Source of the DNA: Flectonema sp. DT1601
Taxonomy: Eukaryota > Euglenozoa > Diplonemea > Diplonemida > Diplonemidae
Assembly: GCA_964019425.1 (NCBI GenBank)
Contig: OZ025783.1
Location: 1,240,001-1,304,000, forward strand
Reading direction: 5' to 3'
DNA: 64,000 nucleotides
Shown: positions 1 to 10,632 of the stretch, piece after piece
Layout: every line of letters begins with the position of its first letter
How positions within the stretch are numbered: the first letter of the stretch is position 1
Position numbers and translations under genes: made by a program
The notes under the pieces: generated by a model
What the model was told of the DNA's origin: nothing
What the model saw: only the letters and a program-made list of their open reading frames with translations
The model's database searches: none

Positions 1-3000
1 TTTGCGATCCCGTTGACATGAGTTCAGGTGGGGGAGTCTGGAAAGAGATGGAAGAAATAGAAGAGAATGACAAGGAGAGTCCAGTGAGCTCATCCTCATC
101 TAACAAAACAGAAGGGGCCGGGGAGGAAGAACCATTGGCAATAAGTAGAATAGAAAGAGCCGATGCGTAACAAGTTTGCCAGATAAAACATTTCTCAAGC
201 CACGATCTTTCAATGGTGAGCTTTTCGATCGTTTTCAGTTTTGTTACTTTGTGGATTTTGACTTCTTCCACAGGGAAGATTTCTTTACCATCTTTTATAA
301 AACTTGCAGTGGCAGGTTCTTCTTTAATGCTGCGCATTAGTGGTCTTGAATGCCACGTGGGGAGGTTCCTCGTCTGGAACAGAACATATGAGCACTGTCT
401 GGCGATTCTGGTGCATTCACAAAATAAAGCTTTTGTTGGTGCTAAAGGTGAACCGATGTGACGTGTCCAGATGTTCAGCTGGTCCATGCAGATGTTTCCT
501 CGTACGCCAACTTCAATAGTAAAAATGTTACAGTCGAAGCCATTAGCGATGATCGAGTCTCTTAGCTTTAGGTATTTCTTTTCCTTTAAGACATGAGAGG
601 TTTCGAAACGATCTTCATTTGGACACGTCAGCTCCAGAATCAGTGCTCTTTTCGCAAAAAAAGAATAAATAAAAATGTCTGGTCTTAGAGAGGACGAGAC
701 ATGGCACACTTCAAGAGGAACAATTAGGCGGTTATCACCGACATCGTCGAGGATGACCCAATCATTCGCTAGTGAAAGTTCGCCTGTCTCTTTAGAAATT
801 CTTTCTAGGGGTTTATTTTCCCCTGTTTTTAAAAAAGTTTGAGAGGGAGGCGGGAGGTTTTCTTTTCTTTTGTTGGCTTTTATTATCAACTCTTCCAAGA
901 AGATAACAATGCGTTTTAGAACGCTGTCGTGACGCCACGTGAACCTCCCTTGTGTTAAAGAGACAGGACAGCCTGTTAAGACATGCCTGAGGGTAGGATT
1001 CACTTTGCCACACAAAACACAATTTTGGTCCACATTGGTGATGTTCCACCTCTTTAAATTATCTTGTGAGGGGAGGGTGTTTGTAACCGCTTTCAGTTGA
1101 AATGAGATATAGGCAGGATTTCCCTCCCTAAGTACCTTATTCCAGGTGAAATCGTTTATCATACATTTAGACCACTCCTTCCACTGACCTTGGACTTGTA
1201 ATTTATTCAAAGAGTTCAGTAGTTCATCTGTGGCTTCCACTTCAAAACGCTTAAGGAGATCGGGGCGAGTAGTACGTAGATCGCGCAATCGGTGACCAAG
1301 ACCAGCTGATTGCTTCGCAAGAGAACGGTAAGAAAAAAACTTAATAAGGCGCTCCCACTCAGCAGAAGCTGAAAACTTTTTCGACCAGTTGGACGATTTC
1401 TCCATAATAACATTGTAGACACCGTGCATGTCAGAGTCCTGTGAGGATCTGAGGATGTCTAGTTTAATTGATTGCGCTTGTTTATATAGCGTCTCAACTC
1501 TTTTGTGTCTGAGACCAACAGTGTTCTTTGAACCGGTAAAAAGGATGACTGTGTTCGCAGAGCGGACAAATCCCCACCATTTCTTCAAAAAAGGTTTAAT
1601 AATTTTGTCCATTTTTTTGGCAAAAGGGAGAGATAAGTCATGGATCATTAAACTCCATGTTAACCTTGACAATAACAAGTGTTGGACAGACCAAGCCTTC
1701 TGAGACCCATATAGTGGCATGGCGTCGACTTTTTTTAAAAAATTCCTGGTAAAAGTGGTCAGGCGCTCTCGCAATTTCTGTTCTTTGGCGTTCGGCTCAA
1801 ACCAACGCCCGAGGTATTTGAACTCTCCAGCTTCCTGGAGATTCGTAATCGGAACATTGTTAATCTTCAGGTCCGGGTTAGCTGGTTTCCCTTGTACAAA
1901 GCTGTGGGCAATGCATTTCTGGGGTTTCGCTTTCATACCACGAGACCAGGAAAGAAACTGTTCGAGCGACTTGATTAGCAATTTTGCCCCCGCCTTTGAT
2001 GACGTGGTAAGTTGTAAATCATCAGCAAAAGCTGCAACTAATAGTTGGAGGGATTTATTGTTAAACTCGTAGGCTTCCTGTTGATGAACTGCTAAGGAAA
2101 AGAGCAGTAGTTGGAATACCAAATTAAAAAGGGTTGGGGAGGAAACGCAGCCTTGAAAGACACCAACTTCAAAAGGGATAGTGGGCGTCAGGCCTTCTCC
2201 AACTCTGATTTGGACGCGCATGGAGGAATAATACCTTTTATAGAAACCGATTATTCTTTCGTGAATTCCGAAATATTTTAAAGCAAAGAAAATTAATTGA
2301 TGTTTGACTGAGCCGAAAGCATCTGCCAAATCCACCCAGACAATTGTTAGGTTTTTCCGGAGAGCTTTCACTTCTTTAAAAATCTCTGAGGTGATCGTGG
2401 CATGTTCGATACATCCAGAGACACCTTTCCTAAAGCCTTTTTGAAAATTAAATTTAGAAAGAGTGTGGTTTGCGACGGCTTCCTGAATAACCGTATTAAA
2501 AATTTTCCCGTCGCAGTTGCCCACAGCTATCGGTCTCGTTTTCGAGATGTCTTTCCCATCGGAGTTGGGCTTTGGGAGCATTGTTACAAATGCTAAGCCC
2601 CAACTATCCGGATAGGCCTTGAGTTCGAAAATTCTCTTTAATACCTTGTAAAGTGCTTCCATAAAAGTTGGGACCTTTTTCCATACAACATAAGGTATGC
2701 AATTGGGACCAGGGGCACATTTGTTTTTTTTCTTTGATAAGAGAATACCAAACTGTTCGAAGCTCGGGAACTGGATATCATCCATTGTCTTGTAGTCAGA
2801 CTTAGGTAAAAAAGAGGGATGGGTGAAATCAGTTTTTTTTTTTTCATTGTCACAATAGTTGTTTTTAAAATGTTCAATTATTTTTTCCTCTGGAATATCA
2901 AGGGAGGGGGGTTGAGGATCTTCTTTTTGGAGTTCTTCTTTTATGGCAGTAAACGGATTTTGACGAAATTTATCTTGTAATTTTTTGAATAAATTTTTCT

Positions 3001-3934
3001 TTTCTAAATTCCGATACATTCGGAAAATCCTTTTCATTCTCGTTCTTGCCTCTTTCCATTTGACAGCGTTCTCTATAGAAGGCCCAGATTTGCGGAGCTC
3101 CTGTCTTAGCTGTTTCATTTCCAGACGACATTCAAGTTTTTCTTGGTCGAGGATGACCTCTTCCCTTGATTTCTGTTTGCGGGGTAAATTCCGCTTTGTT
3201 TCTTCAAAGAAACCGCTACATATTTGATAAACCGTTTTGAGTAGTTTATCAAGTTGGTCGGCAGGTTTTGAAGAATTTTCTGTTTCGACGGTGAAAGTTT
3301 GAAGTTTTTCTGCAGCAGAAACGTCGATGTCCTTCCATTCAGTTCCAAAAGATCGGAATTTGAGACGAGACGGGTGTAACGGGGTAAAAGTGGGTGTTGT
3401 AGAGTTATAAGGAACGAAAGCTGTTTGTGAAGTTTTAAAATCTACAGATTCTCCTACAAAGGGAGGTTCCAGGTCTGAATTATTCCCTGTGAGGGGAGAC
3501 AGAGGTGTACCTTTACATGTACCGTTAACACAGTGTTTCGCTCTCGTAGCGATACTTTTGAAAAGCTTACCACATTCTGGACAAGGTAAGTGGTAACAAT
3601 CTTTAACTTGGGAGTGGGTAGATGGGGGAAAACGTGACTTATAGTCCTTAAATTCCTTACTAAACTTACAGTTACGTCTAAAATGCGCAACTGGACCTTT
3701 GAGGTATGTCTCAAAACATAAAGGACATTTGGCTACTAAAGTTTTATCCCCATCCAGAGCCGATCTCGAAATAGCCTCTTGCAAAGCCTCGGGGGCTGGG
3801 TTGGCTGAGAGATGGTTGCCAGTATCTTTATGACACCGCCGGCCCGGTGTTTCTTTTTTTTTTTGTTGTGAAGTAGCAATAATAAAAAAAAAAAAAAATA
3901 GAAAAGAGAATGGCTCAGAAACAATATCGATGAG
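1..3934 (-). mobile_element. Non-LTR retrotransposon with restriction-like endonuclease (R2/CRE-like), 3' part off window
   Basis: One minus-strand frame stays open from about 3934 to the left edge (about 1,310 codons); I translated most of it by hand and met no stop. In order: a C2HC zinc finger (CPLC...H...C, about 3735-3680), a second finger (CPEC...H...C, about 3590-3530), a coiled, charged linker, then reverse transcriptase motifs TRPIAVGN (about 2540), VWVDLADAFGSV (2340), GCVSSPTLFN (2155), AAFADDLQL (catalytic FADD, about 2030) and KYLGRW (1815). A CCHC knuckle, CVLCGKVNPTLRHVLTGC, lies at 1021-967. RPD followed by ELTCP at 685-620 matches the PD...E core of the restriction-like endonuclease. 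This order is known from the R2/NeSL/CRE groups. There is no in-frame ATG before the zinc fingers, so the 5' end is truncated or starts unusually. The lack of breaks suggests a young copy. The clade cannot be fixed by eye. Confidence 0.9.
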
Positions 3935-4223
3935 TTAAGATCTTTTTTTTTAAACTATTCCTTTTTTTTTAATTTCGGGCAGCTAACCCTAGAGTTTTTT
4001 TTGGTAAATACTGTTTAAAGGAAAACGAGCTACGCTCTAAAACAGAAAAATCGGAGTAACTACTTGTTTATAATATATATTTTGATAAATAATGTGGTTG
4101 GCAAATGAATGCCGAAGAGGCAACTTGAGAAAAGCAATTGGATGAGAAGAAACATTGGGTCTTATAAAGCAAAGTAGATAGAGGGGCCTAAAAAGACCGC
4201 AGAGTGGATAGCTCCACAAAAGG
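3935..4223. other. A/T-rich spacer between retrotransposon and foldback palindrome
   Basis: This stretch contains runs of T and A and no convincing reading frame. It separates the 5' side of the retrotransposon from the first foldback terminus at about 4224. I see no target-site duplication that I can assign with confidence. Confidence 0.4.
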
Positions 4224-4621
4224 CTGAATTTCGATAAGTGGGAAGTAACGGACTGGGAGCTTTTGGCTCCTGCCCTATTCCCGACGTAAACTTTCTTTTT
4301 ATTTTTTTTTTTTTTTTAACAGGCCCAAAGGGCGACAATGATGGTTGCTGACCAAGGAATAATATTCAAATGAATTTTCGTTTCAAAGAAACGAACAGAA
4401 TTAAGAGAGAGGTAGAGAAAAAAAAAAAAAAAAAAAAAAAGAAAGAATAGAAAAAAAATATGAAGAGGAAATAATCAAACATGAAAAAAAAAAAAAAAAA
4501 TAAAATATAAATAAAAAACGTTGTATGAAAAAGGAAAAAAAGAAAAAAAAAAGACCAGAAAAGGAAAGAGAAAATGAAAAGGTATAATATTATTGTGGGG
4601 ATATGAGGATAGCAGGGAGAT

Positions 4622-4650
<29 letters not shown>
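4224..4650 (+). repeat. Left terminal cap of the foldback element
   Basis: The cap starts with a short stem-loop region (GGAGC, loop, GCTCC at about 4257-4271), then has a t-rich tract, the segment beginning aacaggcccaaagggcgac, the segment tttcgtttcaaagaaacg (itself an inverted repeat), long A-rich runs, and ends with gatagcagggagatgctc. The same cap occurs inverted at about 9000-9417, 10220-10632 and 12640-13040, and direct at about 12218-12500. Confidence 0.85.
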
Positions 4651-4659
<9 letters not shown>

Positions 4660-4912
4660 TTATTATTTAAAAAAAGGAAACAATCAGTTTAGCGTCTCGA
4701 TCAGGACGGAAAATAGAAATTAATCGACATAGTCGATCGATAGAAAAAAAACAATGATAACATTGTTTATTCCTTTTTTTTTTTTTTTTTTTTATTCTTT
4801 TTATTTATTTTTAAAGAAAAAACAATCAGTTTAGCGTCCTGACCAGGACGGAAAATTGAAAGTGATCCACATAGTCGATCGATAGAAAAAAGACAATGAT
4901 AACATTGTTTAT

Positions 4913-4945
<33 letters not shown>

Positions 4946-5336
4946 CTTTTAATTATTTTAAAGAAAAAACAATCAGTTTAGCGTCTTGACCAGGACGGAA
5001 AATAGAAAGTGATCGACATAGTCGATCGATAAAAAACAATGATAACATTGTTTATTCCTTTTTTTTTTCTTTTTTTTTTATTCTTTTTATTTATTTTTAA
5101 AGAAAAAACAATCAGTTTAGCGTCCTGACCAGGACGGAAAATAGAAAGTAATCGACATAGTCGATCGATAAAAAAAAAACAATGATAACATTGTTTATTC
5201 CTTTTTTTTTTCTTTTTTTTTATTCTTTTTATTTATTTTTAAAGAAAAAACAATCAGTTTAGCGTCCTGACCAGGACGGAAAATTGAAAGTGATCGACAT
5301 AGTCGATCGATAAAAAAACAATGATAACATTGTTTA

Positions 5337-5370
<34 letters not shown>

Positions 5371-6143
5371 CTTTTAATTATTTTTTAAAGAAAAAACAAT
5401 CAGTTTAGCGTCTTGACCAGGACGGAAAATAGAAAGTGATCGACATAGTCGATCGATAAAAAACAATGATAACATTGTTTATTCTTTTTTTTTTTTTTTT
5501 TTTTTTTTAATCCTTTTTATTATTTTAAAGAAAAAACAATCAGTTTAGCGTCTTGACCAGGACGGAAAATAGAAAGTGATCGACATAGTCGATCGATAAA
5601 AAAACAATGATAACATTGTTTATTCTTTTTTTTTTTTTTTTTTTAAATTCTTTTTATTTATTTTTAAAGAAAAAAAACGGAAAATAAAAATTAGTCGACA
5701 AAGTCGAACGATAAAAAAAAACAATGATAACATTGTTTATTCTTTTTTTTTTTGTTTTTTTTTATATTCTTTTTTATTAATTTTGAAAAAAAAACAATCA
5801 GTTTAGCGTCTTGACCAGGACGGAAAATAGAAAGTAATCGACATAGTCGATCGATAAAAAAAACAATGATAACATTGTTTACTCTTTTTTTTTTTTTTTT
5901 TTAAATTCTTTTTATTTTAAAAAGAAAAAAAACGGAAAATAGAAATTAGTCAACAAAGTCGAACGATAAAAAAAAAAACAATGATAACATTGTTTATTCT
6001 TTTTTTTTTATTTTTTTTTTTAAATTCTTTTTTATTAATTTTGAAAAAAAAAACAATCAGTTTAGCGTCTTGACCAGGACGGAAAATAGAAAGTGATCGA
6101 CATAGTCGATCGATAAAAAAAAAACAATGATAACATTGTTTAT

Positions 6144-6180
<37 letters not shown>

Positions 6181-6312
6181 CTTTTTTTTTTTTTAAAGAA
6201 AAAACAATCAGTTTAGCGTCTTGACCAGGACGGAAAATAGAAAGTAATCGACATAGTCGATCGATAAAAAAAACAATGATAACATTGTTTATTCTTTTTT
6301 TTTTTTTTTTTA
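4660..6312 (+). repeat. Left arm: about 12 tandem palindrome-bearing units
   Basis: Each full unit reads: poly(T), then caatcagtttagcgtc, a small palindrome CGTCCTG-AC-CAGGACG (often with one mismatch), gaaaatagaaag, the palindrome ATCGAC-ATA-GTCGAT, an A run, and the palindrome AACAATG-ATAA-CATTGTT. Two shorter units near 5660-5740 and 5925-5990 lack the first palindrome and carry a variant of the second. The outermost unit (about 4680-4775) has its own variant of the first palindrome. Confidence 0.85.
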
Positions 6313-6746
6313 AATAAAAAGAATAAAAAAAAAAAAAAAAGGAATAAACAATGTTATCATTGTTTTTATTTTATCGATCGACTATGTCGATTACTTTCTA
6401 TTTTCCGTCCTGGTCAAGACGCTAAACTGATTGTTTTTTCTTTAAAAAATAAAAAGAAGGATTTAAAAAAAAAAAAAAAAAAAAAAGAATAAACAATGTT
6501 ATCATTGTTTTTTTATCGATCGACTATGTCGATCACTTTCTATTTTTCGTCCTGGTCAAGACGCTAAACTGATTGTTTTTTCTTTAAAAATAATAAAAAG
6601 GATTTAAAAAAAAAAAAAAAAAAAAAAAAAGAATAAACAATGTTATCATTGTTTTATTTTATCGATCGACTATGTCGATCACTTTCTATTTTTCGTCCTG
6701 GTCAAGACGCTAAACTGATTGTTTTTTCTTTAAAAATAATAAAAAG

Positions 6747-6794
<48 letters not shown>

Positions 6795-7163
6795 ATAAAC
6801 AATGTTATCATTGTTTTTTTATCGATCGACTATGTCGATCACTTTCTATTTTCCGTCCTGGTCAAGACGCAAAACTGATTGTTTTTTTTCAAAATTAATA
6901 AAAAAGAATACAAAAAAAAATAAAAAAAAAAGAATAAACAATGTTATCATTGTTTTTTTTTATCGTTCGACGTTGTTGACTAATTTCTAGTTTCCGTTTT
7001 TTTTTTTTCTTTTTAAAAAATAAATAAAAAGATTTAAAAAAAAAAAAAAAGAATAAACAATGTTATCATTGTTTTTTTTATCGATCGACTATGTCGATTA
7101 CTTTCTATTTTCCGTCCTGGTCAAGACGCTAAACTGATTGTTTTTTCTTTAAAAAAAAAAAAG

Positions 7164-7198
<35 letters not shown>

Positions 7199-7968
7199 TA
7201 AACAATGTTATCATTGTTTTTTTTTATCGATCGACTATGTCGATCACTTTCTATTTTCCGTCCTGGTCAAGACGCTAAACTGATTGTTTTTTTTTCAAAA
7301 TTAATAAAAAAGAATATAAAAAAAAAAAATAAAAAAAAAAGAATAAACAATGTTATCATTGTTTTTTTTTTATCGTTCGACTTTGTCGACTAATTTCTAT
7401 TTTCCGTTTTTTTTCTTTTTAAAATAAAAAGAATTTAAAAAAAAAAAAAAAAAAAGAGTAAACAATGTTATCATTGTTTTTTTTTATCGATCGACTATGT
7501 CGATTACTTTCTATTTTCCGTCCTAGTCAAGACGCTAAACTGATTGTTTTTTTTTTCAAAATTAATAAAAAAGAATAAAAAAAAACAAAAAAAAAGAATA
7601 AACAATGTTATCATTGTTTTTTTTTTATCGTTCGACTTTGTCGACTAATTTTTATTTTCCGTTTTTTTTTCTTTAAAAATAAATAAAAAGAATTTAAAAA
7701 AAAAAAAAAAAAAGAATAAACAATGTTATCATTGTTTTTTTATCGATCGACTATGTCGATCACTTTCTATTTTCCGTCCTGGTCAAGACGCTAAACTGAT
7801 TGTTTTTTCTTTAAAATAATAAAAAGGATTAAAAAAAAAAAAAAAAAAAAAAAAGAATAAACAATGTTATCATTGTTTTTTATCGATCGACTATGTCGAT
7901 CACTTTCTATTTTCCGTCCTGGTCAAGACGCTAAACTGATTGTTTTTTCTTTAAAAAATAATTAAAAG

Positions 7969-8005
<37 letters not shown>

Positions 8006-8975
8006 ATAAACAATGTTATCATTGTTTTTTTATCGATCGACTATGTCGATCACTTTCAATTTTCCGTCCTGGTCAGGACGCTAAACTGATTGTTTTTTCT
8101 TTAAAAATAAATAAAAAGAATAAAAAAAAAAAAAAAAAAAAAGGAATAAACAATGTTATCATTGTTTTTTTTTTATCGATCGACTATGTCGATTACTTTC
8201 TATTTTCCGCCCTGGTCAAGACGCTAAACTGATTGTTTTTCTTTAAAATAATTAAAAGGATTTAAAAAAAAAAAAAAAAAAAAAAAAAGAATAAACAATG
8301 TTATCATTGTTTTTTTTCTATCGATCGACTATGTCGATCACTTTCAATTTTCCGTCCTGGTCAGGACGCTAAACTGATTGTTTTTTCTTTAAAAATAAAT
8401 AAAAAGAATAAAAAAAAAAAAAAAAAAAAAAGGAATAAACAATGTTATCATTGTTTTTTTTCTATCGATCGACTATGTCGATCACTTTCAATTTTCCGTC
8501 CTGGTCAGGACGCTAAACTGATTGTTTTTTCTTTAAAAATAAATAAAAAGAATAAAAAAAAAAAAAAAAAAAAAAGGAATAAACAATGTTATCATTGTTT
8601 TTTTTCTATCGATCGACTATGTCGATCACTTTCAATTTTCCGTCCTGGTCAGGACGCTAAACTGATTGTTTTTTCTTTAAAAATAAATAAAAAGAATAAA
8701 AAAAAAAAAAAAAAAAAAAGGAATAAACAATGTTATCATTGTTTTTTTTCTATCGATCGACTATGTCGATCACTTTCAATTTTCCGTCCTGGTCAGGACG
8801 CTAAACTGATTGTTTTTTCTTTAAAAATAAATAAAAAGAATAAAAAAAAAAAAAAAAAAAAAAGGAATAAACAATGTTATCATTGTTTTTTTTCTATCGA
8901 TCGACTATGTCGATTAATTTCTATTTTCCGTCCTGATCGAGACGCTAAACTGATTGTTTCTTTTTTTAAATAATA
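6313..8975 (-). repeat. Right arm: about 19 tandem palindrome-bearing units, inverted
   Basis: These are the same units as in the left arm, in reverse orientation. The order of full and short units (full, full, short, full, short, full, full) mirrors the left arm when read outward from about 7050. Extra units lie near the centre (6340-7015). Near the outer end (about 8290-8870) four almost identical units with a period near 144 bp point to recent local expansion. The outermost unit (8870-8960) carries the same terminal variant as the left outermost one. Confidence 0.85.
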
Positions 8976-8999
8976 AATAAAAAAAAAAAGAAAAAAAAA

Positions 9000-9193
9000 A
9001 AAAAAAAAAGAGCATCTCCCTGCTATCCTCATATCCCCACAATAATATTATACCTTTTCATTTTCTCTTTCCTTTTCTGGTCTTTTTTTTTTCTTTTTTT
9101 CCTTTTTCATACAACGTTTTTTATTTATATTTTATTTTTTTTTTTTTTTTTTCATGTTTGATTATTTCCTCTTCATATTTTTTTTCTATTCTT

Positions 9194-9224
<31 letters not shown>

Positions 9225-9417
9225 CTCTACCTCTCTCTTAATTCTGTTCGTTTCTTTGAAACGAAAATTCATTTGAATATTATTCCTTGGTCAGCAACCA
9301 TCATTGTCGCCCTTTGGGCCTGTTAAAAAAAAAAAAAAAAATAAAAAGAAAGTTTACATCGGGAATAGGGCAGGAGCCAAAAGCTCCCAGTCCGTTACTT
9401 CCCACCTTTTCGAAATT
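9000..9417 (-). repeat. Right terminal cap of the foldback element
   Basis: This is the reverse complement of the cap at 4224-4650, beginning gagcatctccctgctatcc and ending in the terminal sequence cttcccaccttttcgaaatt. It closes the palindrome; the next base run (cagcgtcttgacc) drops straight into the middle of another unit, so a second, truncated element abuts it. Confidence 0.85.
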
Positions 9418-10632
9418 CAGCGTCTTGACCAGGACGGAAAATAGAAAGTGATCGACATAGTCGATCGATAAAAAAACAATGATAACATTGTTTATTCTTT
9501 TTTTTTATTTTAAATTCTTTTTATTTATTTTTTAAAGAAAAAAAAAAAACGGAAAATAGCAACAGATTCATACAGAACGGGGGTTCGGGGGGAAACTTGT
9601 TGACTAAAGTGGGTCATACGGGGACGCGCGGCACGCAAACTCTCGACCTCCTGTTGAGTATAGAAAAGTCTTATTTTACTTTCTCTTTCCTCATTACATT
9701 TGGTCTCCAATTCGTTCGACAGAAGAACAAACCTTTGATGGTAATTAAAGAGCGCCATTTCCGATAGGTCTGCTCTCTGAGTCAGATTTGCGAGCTCACG
9801 TTTCCTGTAATCTTCCACTAAGTCATATTGTCGAACTAGTGCAGAAAGAGAAGTCTTCGATTCATCGCGTTCTGCTGTTAACCGTTGAATTACTCCTTCC
9901 AGAAGTTCATATTCTTTTCTATCTTTTTCAATAATTAAAACAGGGGGCGCAGGAGGAAGTGAGGATGGATCCTGGTTGGTAGCTTTGATCTCAACAGGTA
10001 ATCCATTTAGTAACTGCTTGTCTTTCTCGAGGGAGGCTGACAAATAAAAAGATAAAAAGAAAAAAAAAAAGGAATAAACAATGTTATCATTGTTTTTTTT
10101 CTATCGATCGACTATGTCGATTAATTTCTATTTTCCGTCCTGATCGAGACGCTAAACTGATTGTTTCCTTTTTTTTAAATAATAAATAAAAAAAAAAAAA
10201 AATTAAAAAAAAAAAAAAAAGAGCATCTCCCTGCTATCCCTCATATCCCCACAATAATATTATACCTTTTCATTTTCTCTTTCCTTTTCTGGTCTTTTTT
10301 TTTTTTTTTTTTTTTTTTGTTTCCTTTTCATACAACGTTTTTTTATTTATATATATTTTTTTTTTTTTTTCCATGTTTGATTATTTCCTCTTCATATTTT
10401 TTTTCTTTTTTCTTTTCTTTCTTTTTTTTCTTTTTTTTCTCTGCCTCTCTCTTAATTCTGTTCGTTTCTTTGAAACGAAAATTCATTTGAATATTATTCC
10501 TTGGTCAGCAACCATCATTGTCGCCCTTTGGGCCTGTTAAAAAAAATAAAAAAATAAAAAGAAAGTTTACATCGGGAATAGGGCAGGAGCCAAAAGCTCC
10601 CAGTCCGTTACTTCCCACTTTATCGAAATTCT
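9418..10632. mobile_element. Second foldback-like element carrying a gene fragment
   Basis: The left side is one and a half array units in left-arm orientation (9418-9540), cut off at its outer end. The middle (about 9545-10036) is a coiled-coil coding fragment. The right side is the terminal unit variant in right-arm orientation (10062-10165) followed by a complete right cap (about 10220-10632). The arrangement suggests a foldback element that carries foreign sequence between its arms, as Drosophila FB elements do; a chance nested insertion is the alternative. Confidence 0.65.
9545..10036 (-). pseudogene. Captured coiled-coil gene fragment (copy 1)
   Basis: An open minus-strand frame of about 160 codons begins SLEKDKQLLNGLPVEIKA just after a tttatttgtcag, which looks like a 3' splice site. 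It is rich in Glu, Arg and Leu with heptad spacing (ESKIRLFYTQQEVESLRAA), so a coiled coil is likely. Its first about 85 codons are shared almost unchanged with the + strand sequence at 14767-15019; the two copies separate abruptly after gagctcgc. It is flanked on both sides by foldback array units. I do not recognise the parent protein. It could be part of the retrotransposon's 3' region or a host exon; the window does not decide. Confidence 0.6.

Larger units (their letters stand above)
4224..9417. repeat. Giant palindrome / foldback-like element (about 5.2 kb)
   Basis: The two ends are reverse complements: the left begins gaatttcgataagtgggaag and the right ends with cttcccaccttttcgaaatt. 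Inside each end lies the same cap of about 400 bp, then a tandem array of about 145-bp units, in opposite orientation on the two sides of a centre near 6312. The left arm holds about 12 units and the right about 19. There is no transposase frame inside. Long inverted repeats built from internal tandem subrepeats are the hallmark of foldback DNA elements (FB/Galileo type in Drosophila), so a non-autonomous foldback element is the best guess. A chromosome-structural repeat or an assembly-generated palindrome are the alternatives. Confidence 0.85.

Noticed and set aside
6802-7393. 62-codon frames inside the palindrome arms
   Set aside because: They are products of A/T runs in the array units and are repeated with them.
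4660-8975. Regularly spaced palindromic repeats resembling a CRISPR array
   Set aside because: The units are about 145 bp, the sequence between palindromes is repeated rather than unique, the array is mirrored, and the surroundings are eukaryotic. No cas genes are present.
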